The translations under genes and the position numbers were made by a program. This document shows, piece after piece, positions 7,231 through 9,481 of a stretch of 9,481 bases of DNA. The DNA comes from JADFNO01 sp965369945 (GTDB lineage: Bacteria; Planctomycetota; Phycisphaerae; Phycisphaerales; SM1A02): contig CBDUST010000170.1 in the NCBI GenBank assembly GCA_965369945.1, positions 1-9,481 on the forward strand. Reading direction: 5' to 3'. The first letter of the stretch is position 1. Each line of letters begins with the position of its first letter. Under the pieces are notes generated by a model. The model saw only the letters and a list, made by a program, of their open reading frames with translations. It was not told the origin of the DNA and made no database searches.

Positions 7231-7494
7231 TTAGCGGGAATCACTACGCGAGGATTGCAGCATCCGACTGAGCAATCGTGGAGCCCACTCGGTGACGGTA
7301 CTGATTAGGGTGGCCATGGTCACAATCTTGGCGACCAGCCACCAATCGAATCCGTCACGGAATATCGCAACGATCACGCCGATCAGAAAGCCGAGCGTTG
7401 CACCGCCCCAAACTGCGTTTCGACTATTCCAATGGAGCCAGAGCATCAGGGCTGCCAAGGCATAGAGAATCCACCAAACCACTTGTTCACCCAT
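7231..7494 (-). CDS. Small membrane protein, function unknown
   Basis: This is an 87-residue hydrophobic protein. Helices are likely at about 5-21 (VVWWILYALAALMLWL), 28-44 (VWGGATLGFLIGVIVAI) and possibly 50-66, with an arginine/serine-rich tail (72-87) that should stay in the cytoplasm. The tryptophan-rich start and the WNSRNAVWGGATLG segment between helices 1 and 2 look conserved, so I take it as a real gene. I do not recognise the family. The ATG at 7494 lacks a Shine-Dalgarno sequence. It converges with the SIR2-like gene 57 bases away and is the last of three minus-strand membrane genes. Confidence 0.7.
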   Translation of the reverse strand: MGEQVVWWILYALAALMLWLHWNSRNAVWGGATLGFLIGVIVAIFRDGFDWWLVAKIVTMATLISTVTEWAPRLLSRMLQSSRSDSR

Positions 7495-7568
7495 AGTTGA
7501 TTGAACGGAATGCCGTTGAGCGAAGGCTGTGGGTCACGTTTCGCAGACCCCCGCATAGCGGATGGTCC

Positions 7569-7757
7569 TTAGAACAGCAAGTACAAGACGAATGCAACAC
7601 CCCCAACGAGGGCAATTACGACCCAACAACCAATGCTCACTTTCATCTTTTCCCTATCTATTAGCTTCTGCAACCTTTCAGATACCTCTGGCGCGTCAGG
7701 GTCGCGGTCTGCTGCCTCGTCTAGTTCCTGCTCTTCGGCCTCGGTGTGTTCGCTCAT
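7569..7757 (-). CDS. Small tail-anchored membrane protein, function unknown
   Basis: This is a 62-residue protein. Residues 1-25 are strongly acidic (HTEAEEQELDEAADRD), 26-40 form a short amphipathic helix, and 41-62 are one C-terminal membrane helix ending at the last residue, a tail-anchor layout with the acidic part in the cytoplasm. I chose the ATG at 7757 because AAGGAGG (plus-strand 7767-7773) sits nine bases upstream; an upstream in-frame TTG at 7781 would place that site inside the gene. It lies 74 bases before the 87-residue gene and 138 bases after the 215-residue gene, all on the same strand, so the three may be cotranscribed. Family unknown to me. Confidence 0.65.
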   Translation of the reverse strand: MSEHTEAEEQELDEAADRDPDAPEVSERLQKLIDREKMKVSIGCWVVIALVGGVAFVLYLLF

Positions 7758-7811
7758 GGTGAGGGGCCTCCTTCGGGACAACGGGGCTGGTGCCGTCGAG
7801 TCGGGGTGCTG

Positions 7812-7907
7812 GTGATCGGCAAGTTCGTCCGGTCCAACATCTTCAGGGACGCTATGAAAGAGCTACTGACTGCTGAGAATGTGGAGTACAAAGAATCAGT
7901 CTCCTAG
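7812..7907 (+). pseudogene. Possible 3' gene remnant or 31-codon peptide frame
   Basis: Starting at GTG 7812, this frame reads 31 codons to TAG, with protein-like composition (VIGKFVRSNIFRDAMKELLT). The first 13 codons all end in G or C. The frame stays open further upstream but there overlaps the 62-residue gene on the other strand. Its last 12 bases overlap the end of the 215-residue gene. It may be the tail of a lost gene. I do not recognise a family, and chance cannot be excluded. Confidence 0.25.
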
Positions 7908-8543
7908 TTCGTTGATCTTGTCATCGATGATCTCGATATATCTTTGGATTGTGTATTCACGATAATCTCCGCGCTCAGAATGTTCTCCAGCTGTTGGCCT
8001 AAGCCAAAACCACAATCCCTGAAAACGATCAATCGCTTTGTTACTGCTTCGCCAACCATGTGTCTCGTTTTCTACACCATCCAAAATAGTGAGGAGATCA
8101 TCATATTGTTCGAAGGCACCGAGGTTTCTTGCGTTTTGAATGCCATTCCCGATATTGACTTGGACGGTATGCATGTGGCCTTCATATAGCTGCTGTAGCC
8201 GCTGGCCCAATGCTACTGGCTTCTTACTAGGCAATTCTTCGAGCATTTTGATAGCGTGCTGTTTCAGTCCAGAAAGCTGTTTGCACTTGCGTCTGATTCC
8301 CGCTTTGCGCTCTCTGGCTTTTGGCAATAGTGCATCCCAAGATCGCTTCGGCATAAGAACTATCAGGGTGAAGGCAAAGCCAGCAGCCAATACCCACCCA
8401 GGATGCTCATCTACCCACCGCAGGGTGCCTCCAACATCGCGGGCATCATTAACCCAGCGAACTCCTACTACTCCGATCATGAGAATCCCCCCCAACCCTG
8501 CAATGACGCGAAGCACGGGACCGAGAATGCTACGTACTCGCAT
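7896..8543 (-). CDS. Two-helix membrane protein with cytoplasmic helical domain, function unknown
   Basis: This 215-residue protein has two membrane helices near the N-terminus (about 11-30 and 48-64). A very basic stretch follows (66-94, with PKARERKAGIRRKCK), which fixes the C-terminal part in the cytoplasm. The remaining 120 residues look helical and soluble, with no catalytic motif that I can name. A weak AGGA lies seven bases before the ATG at 8543. Hand-counted GC is only 26/60 at 8041-8100, well below the kinase gene, which suggests later acquisition. It heads a minus-strand series of three membrane-protein genes. Alternatives include a structural partner of an acquired system or a lone hypothetical gene. 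Confidence 0.75.
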   Translation of the reverse strand: MRVRSILGPVLRVIAGLGGILMIGVVGVRWVNDARDVGGTLRWVDEHPGWVLAAGFAFTLIVLMPKRSWDALLPKARERKAGIRRKCKQLSGLKQHAIKMLEELPSKKPVALGQRLQQLYEGHMHTVQVNIGNGIQNARNLGAFEQYDDLLTILDGVENETHGWRSSNKAIDRFQGLWFWLRPTAGEHSERGDYREYTIQRYIEIIDDKINELGD

Positions 8544-8681
8544 ATTCCCATCCTACCACATCCCCCCACGCCTTGCGTCTAGTGCATAGGCACATAGGTC
8601 TACCAGAGGTTCGGCAATGTGGGGCGGTGATGGTGGTGGGTCAGTTTGGGATAAAAAAGATGTCAGGATGAATTGTCGGAA

Positions 8682-8698
8682 TCCCGATTTCATCGGGA
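8682..8698. repeat. Perfect 7-bp hairpin
   Basis: TCCCGAT (8682-8688) and ATCGGGA (8692-8698) flank the loop TTC. No T-tract follows on either strand, so it is not a classic intrinsic terminator. It may mark a dispersed intergenic repeat or end the remnant transcript coming from 8810. Confidence 0.5.
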
Positions 8699-8809
8699 CG
8701 GCTTTACGTTGCGAGGCGGTTGATGGTGTTTGGGGTGGTGACGGGCTCTCAGTTCTGTACTTCGGGTTGCCAATCTTCCAGGCCGTGCAACGCGCGGGAG
8801 GCGGCGTAT

Positions 8810-9001
8810 TTACGGACACGGCCTCCAGTTGGCGAGGACGGTGAGCACATCAGATGCGCCCACGGTGCGGTCGGAGAACTCCGCAAGCGCCTCCATGATG
8901 CGTTGCGAGTCAGAATCGTGCAGTGTTTCGCCCAATGTGCCCATGGCTTTCACCCTCGCCACGACAAGAACAAGCGCGGTGACTACGAGGTGGCGCGTCA
9001 C
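8810..9001 (-). pseudogene. Leader-like hydrophobic segment joined to a degraded dockerin-like tail
   Basis: From GTG 9001 this frame gives 63 residues. Residues 4-16 (HLVVTALVLVVAR) resemble a signal-peptide core or membrane helix. Residues 41-63 (EFSDRTVGASDVLTVLANWR plus PCP) match the C-terminal dockerin/EF-hand tail common on secreted planctomycete proteins, whose usual form is DxDGDGTVGxSDLLxLLxNWGPCP. The acidic residues expected at loop positions 1 and 3 are missing; Asp44, Thr46 and Asp51 remain. The body normally found between leader and tail is absent. There is no good Shine-Dalgarno sequence; the frame stays open upstream to a TTG at 9043. I read it as the remnant of a secreted dockerin-type protein, though a tiny exported peptide is possible. 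Confidence 0.45.
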
Positions 9002-9072
9002 GACTTGAGCCCATGGTGCAAGTCCGCACCACACTCGGGACAAGCTGTGGGCGGTCCTTGTTCTTGATGCAT
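8998..9072 (-). other. 24-codon CPECG zinc-knuckle frame
   Basis: ATG 9072 to TGA 8998 reads 24 residues including TACPECGADLHHG, a half zinc-ribbon of the kind frequent in planctomycete membrane proteins. Its stop overlaps the GTG of the downstream frame as GTGA, which would suit translational coupling but equally suits a frameshifted zinc-ribbon/membrane-helix protein. The start overlaps the ferredoxin-like fragment in another frame, and no ribosome binding site is evident. Confidence 0.25.
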
Positions 9073-9095
9073 GGCTCGACCGTGACGTACGTCAT
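9051..9095 (-). pseudogene. 5' fragment of a bacterial 7Fe/8Fe-type ferredoxin gene
   Basis: ATG 9095 begins MTYVTVEPCIKNKDR, which fits the start of bacterial two-cluster ferredoxins (pattern M-x-Y/H-V-x-x-x-EPCI-x-x-KD-x-S-C-V). GGGGAGGG (plus-strand 9103-9110) lies seven bases upstream, a strong ribosome binding site. After Arg15 similarity stops: the following SCVEVCPVDC segment with three cluster cysteines is missing. The frame instead runs on through unrelated sequence to a stop at 8910. I infer a deletion or recombination at about 9050 that kept the promoter-proximal end. The full 61-codon frame would not bind clusters. Electron transfer would be the parent role. Confidence 0.5.
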
Positions 9096-9155
9096 GAATC
9101 GGCCCTCCCCGGAGCATCGTGAAGATAAAAGGCTCTCAAGCTGCCGCGCTCCACA

Positions 9156-9481
9156 TCACGAATCCTGCTTCGCATCGTTGGCGCGGCGAGCCTTGATGAA
9201 CGACCAACCGCACAACACCACAAACAGAAGGCAGACGATGGCCATGGCAGCTTGGACTGCAACCGCGACCGGCCGGTCGAGTTCGCCTCCGGACAGAAGC
9301 ACGGGTAGCTTCATCAATCCTTTGACGGTTCCTGCGAAACCCAGCAGACCAATGGCAGCAGCAACGTGCATCGCGTACTTCCACACGTGATCCTTCAGGG
9401 CAGCCACACCGAGGAGCGCCAACGGCAGGCCAAAGAACGCCGGGATCAACGCCGTCACGTGCTCGCGACCAGTGCCGACAT
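9156..9481 (-). CDS. Small multi-helix membrane protein, partial at the right edge
   Basis: At least 107 residues are in the window. The frame is open through the right edge, so the true start probably lies outside; the first in-frame start codon inside is GTG 9458, which has no ribosome binding site and would cut the conserved-looking VGTGREHVTALIPAFFGLP segment. Counted from that GTG, membrane helices lie at about 4-21, 28-48 and 65-87, followed by a short basic tail (RARRANDAK). The pattern xTALIPAFFGLPLALLG looks like a family of small planctomycete membrane proteins of unknown function that usually have one more helix before it. This is from memory and is not certain. The ferredoxin-like fragment starts 60 bases downstream on the same strand. 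Confidence 0.65.
   Translation of the reverse strand, partial: VGTGREHVTALIPAFFGLPLALLGVAALKDHVWKYAMHVAAAIGLLGFAGTVKGLMKLPVLLSGGELDRPVAVAVQAAMAIVCLLFVVLCGWSFIKARRANDAKQDS

Larger units (their letters stand above)
8544..9155. other. Gene-poor region with gene remnants
   Basis: About 610 bases lack an intact recognisable gene. The left part (8544-8809) has no convincing frame; it holds a hairpin at 8682-8698 and a 15-base copy (8627-8641) of sequence also found at 7217-7231. The right part carries three overlapping minus-strand pieces described separately: a ferredoxin-like 5' end, a short CPECG frame and a leader plus dockerin-like tail. The minus-strand frame at 8819-8553 is proline-rich and low in complexity, and I do not accept it as a gene. 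Confidence 0.6.

Noticed and set aside
7504..7550. Two small inverted repeats (AACGG/CCGTT and GGGTC/GACCC) between the 62- and 87-residue genes
   Set aside because: Five-base arms are expected by chance in a 74-base gap.
8682..8698. Intrinsic terminator
   Set aside because: The stem is perfect but short, and no T-tract follows on either strand.
8553..8819. Minus-strand frame of 88 codons
   Set aside because: Proline/serine-rich without domain or ribosome binding site; covers the hairpin and simple GGT-rich sequence.

Overview
The window looks like a chromosomal segment of a planctomycete, probably Phycisphaerae-like. Three observations support this. An ECF-type sigma factor gene overlaps a membrane Ser/Thr kinase gene with a TPR sensor tail. 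A dockerin-like C-terminus ending DVLTVLANWRPCP is present. The genome is GC-rich, with long gene-poor gaps full of short repeats. The assignment is inference; there is no rRNA or other marker gene.

Layout. Positions 1-593 hold no convincing gene but carry two short tandem repeats with a 15-base period and a widely dispersed hairpin repeat. A lipoprotein gene on the plus strand (594-1757) joins a thioredoxin-like CxxC domain to a C-terminal heavy-metal-associated (HMA) domain. It converges on a minus-strand operon in which an ECF sigma factor (5153-4539) overlaps by 23 bases a 869-residue kinase (4561-1952). A divergent intergenic region with a palindrome precedes a plus-strand gene (5426-6022). 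Its product is a chimera: signal peptide and one FG-GAP-type calcium motif in front of a DUF6941-like body. A second plus-strand gene (6220-7173) encodes a stand-alone SIR2-like protein of the SIR2_2 type, the family used as NADase effectors in several anti-phage systems.

From 7231 to 8543 three small minus-strand membrane-protein genes point toward the SIR2 gene. Their GC content is lower than that of the kinase (hand count 26/60 at 8041-8100 against 39/60 at 3181-3240), as is that of the SIR2 gene (29/60 at 6481-6540). Positions 8544-9155 look like a graveyard of gene ends: the first 15 codons of a 7Fe/8Fe-type ferredoxin with its ribosome binding site, a short CPECG zinc-knuckle frame, and a hydrophobic leader running into a degraded dockerin tail. 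The window closes with a conserved-looking small membrane protein that runs off the right edge.

How the genes work together. The sigma factor and kinase form a signalling pair typical of planctomycetes. The other genes show no shared pathway. The SIR2 gene and the adjacent low-GC membrane genes could be an acquired accessory or defence patch, but gene order alone does not establish this. The recurring theme is recombined gene ends: signal peptide or 5' ends of one family joined to 3' ends of another. Either real rearrangement or assembly artefact could cause it.
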